A DNA stretch of 6,958 nucleotides from Rickettsia typhi (GTDB lineage Bacteria; Pseudomonadota; Alphaproteobacteria; Rickettsiales; Rickettsiaceae). Under the pieces are notes generated by a model. The model was given only the letters and a program-made list of their open reading frames with translations, made no database searches and had not been told where the DNA came from. The position numbers and the translations under genes are program-made. Shown piece by piece: positions 6,643 to 6,958 of this stretch (positions are counted from its first letter, which is position 1; every line of letters starts with the position of its first letter). The DNA lies in assembly GCA_945878545.1 (NCBI GenBank), contig CAMCTQ010000067.1, forward strand, positions 1-6,958, given 5' to 3'.

Positions 6643-6647
6643 GTAAA
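6619..6647 (-). promoter_or_regulatory. Candidate sigma-70 promoter for pntAA
   Basis: On the minus strand TTTACA (6642-6647, 5/6) and TATAAG (6619-6624, 5/6) are 17 bases apart. Transcription would begin near 6612, leaving a leader of about 30 bases before the ATG at 6581. The more upstream ATG at 6632 lies inside this promoter and could not be translated from it. It rests on hexamer matching alone in AT-rich DNA. Confidence 0.45.
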
Positions 6648-6677
6648 AACTTAAATCGAATTTACAGAGCAATTTTT

Positions 6678-6958
6678 ATGAATAATCTCACCCCTAAGAC
6701 ACATAAATTCGGAAACCAGAGTTTTGTTAATTTTATAATATTACTATTAATAATATTTAGAGCAAATTTTGCATTCGCATCAACAGAAGATCAGATTATA
6801 GAAAATATCAAATCCTCCATCCAGAATATTCAGTCAGTAGCTATTAGTTTCGAGCAATCAGATGCAAAAGGAACAAAAGCAACTGGCGTTCTAGTAATAA
6901 ACAAACCACACAAATTTAGAGTGAACTATTTCAAACCGTTTCCGTTACTGATTGTAGG
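6678..6958 (+). CDS. lolA: Outer-membrane lipoprotein carrier LolA-like protein, 3' partial
   Basis: The first 93 codons of a gene cut by the window end. Residues 1-19 are polar and weakly basic, 20-27 are hydrophobic, and ANFAFA ends at Ala34 before STED, giving a Sec signal peptide with an A-x-A cleavage site and a periplasmic mature protein. The mature part begins as LolA does: a helix (EDQIIENIKSSIQNIQSV), then the beta strand SFEQ, a GTKATGVLVI strand, and NKPHKFRVNYFKPFP, which matches the family's G-x-L-x-x-x-x-P-x-x-FR-x-x-Y-x-x-P pattern. LolA shuttles lipoproteins from the LolCDE complex to the outer membrane; alphaproteobacteria generally lack LolB, so LolA may serve alone. The gene is divergent from pntAA with 96 bases between start codons. 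The family call is good, but the C-terminal two thirds cannot be seen. Confidence 0.85.
   Translation, partial: MNNLTPKTHKFGNQSFVNFIILLLIIFRANFAFASTEDQIIENIKSSIQNIQSVAISFEQSDAKGTKATGVLVINKPHKFRVNYFKPFPLLIV

Noticed and set aside
1..6958. CRISPR array, tRNA, rRNA, integrase or insertion sequence
   Set aside because: No regularly spaced direct repeats, cloverleaf-like sequence, rRNA segment or transposase/integrase motif was seen on either strand.

Overview
The window looks like chromosome of an AT-rich obligate intracellular alphaproteobacterium, most likely Rickettsia or a close relative in the Rickettsiaceae. The grounds are the strong A/T bias in third codon positions, the three-subunit alphaproteobacterial transhydrogenase, a ProP-type transporter, and a palindromic dispersed-repeat-like element with arms of the form GTCATCC...GGATGAC between genes. 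Species cannot be fixed from the sequence alone.

Layout. Bases 1-1572 (+) hold the 3' part of a gene for a membrane-anchored NB-ARC (STAND-class) NTPase with C-terminal TPR repeats. Its frame is open to the window edge, so the 5' end is missing. After a 41-base gap it meets, tail to tail, a minus-strand run that fills most of the window. In transcription order (right to left) that run is pntAA (transhydrogenase alpha-1, NAD domain), a 285-base gap with the palindromic element, pntAB (alpha-2, membrane), pntB (beta, membrane plus NADP domain), a 128-base gap with a good promoter candidate, an MFS transporter of the metabolite:H+ symporter type, and yraN, whose ATG overlaps the transporter stop. 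At the right edge (6678-6958, +) begins a lolA-like gene for a periplasmic lipoprotein carrier, divergent from pntAA and cut by the window end.

How the genes work together. PntAA, PntAB and PntB form one proton-translocating NAD(P)+ transhydrogenase that makes NADPH from NADH using the proton motive force. Key residues of both nucleotide sites and the proton channel are present, so the enzyme should be active. The transporter and yraN form a tight translationally coupled pair, probably with their own promoter as well as possible readthrough from pntB. The NB-ARC gene and lolA are on the opposite strand and are separate units.

I see no clear undescribed multi-gene system. The two items most worth a second look are the TM-NB-ARC-TPR protein, whose biological role is open, and the palindromic element that separates pntAA from pntAB.
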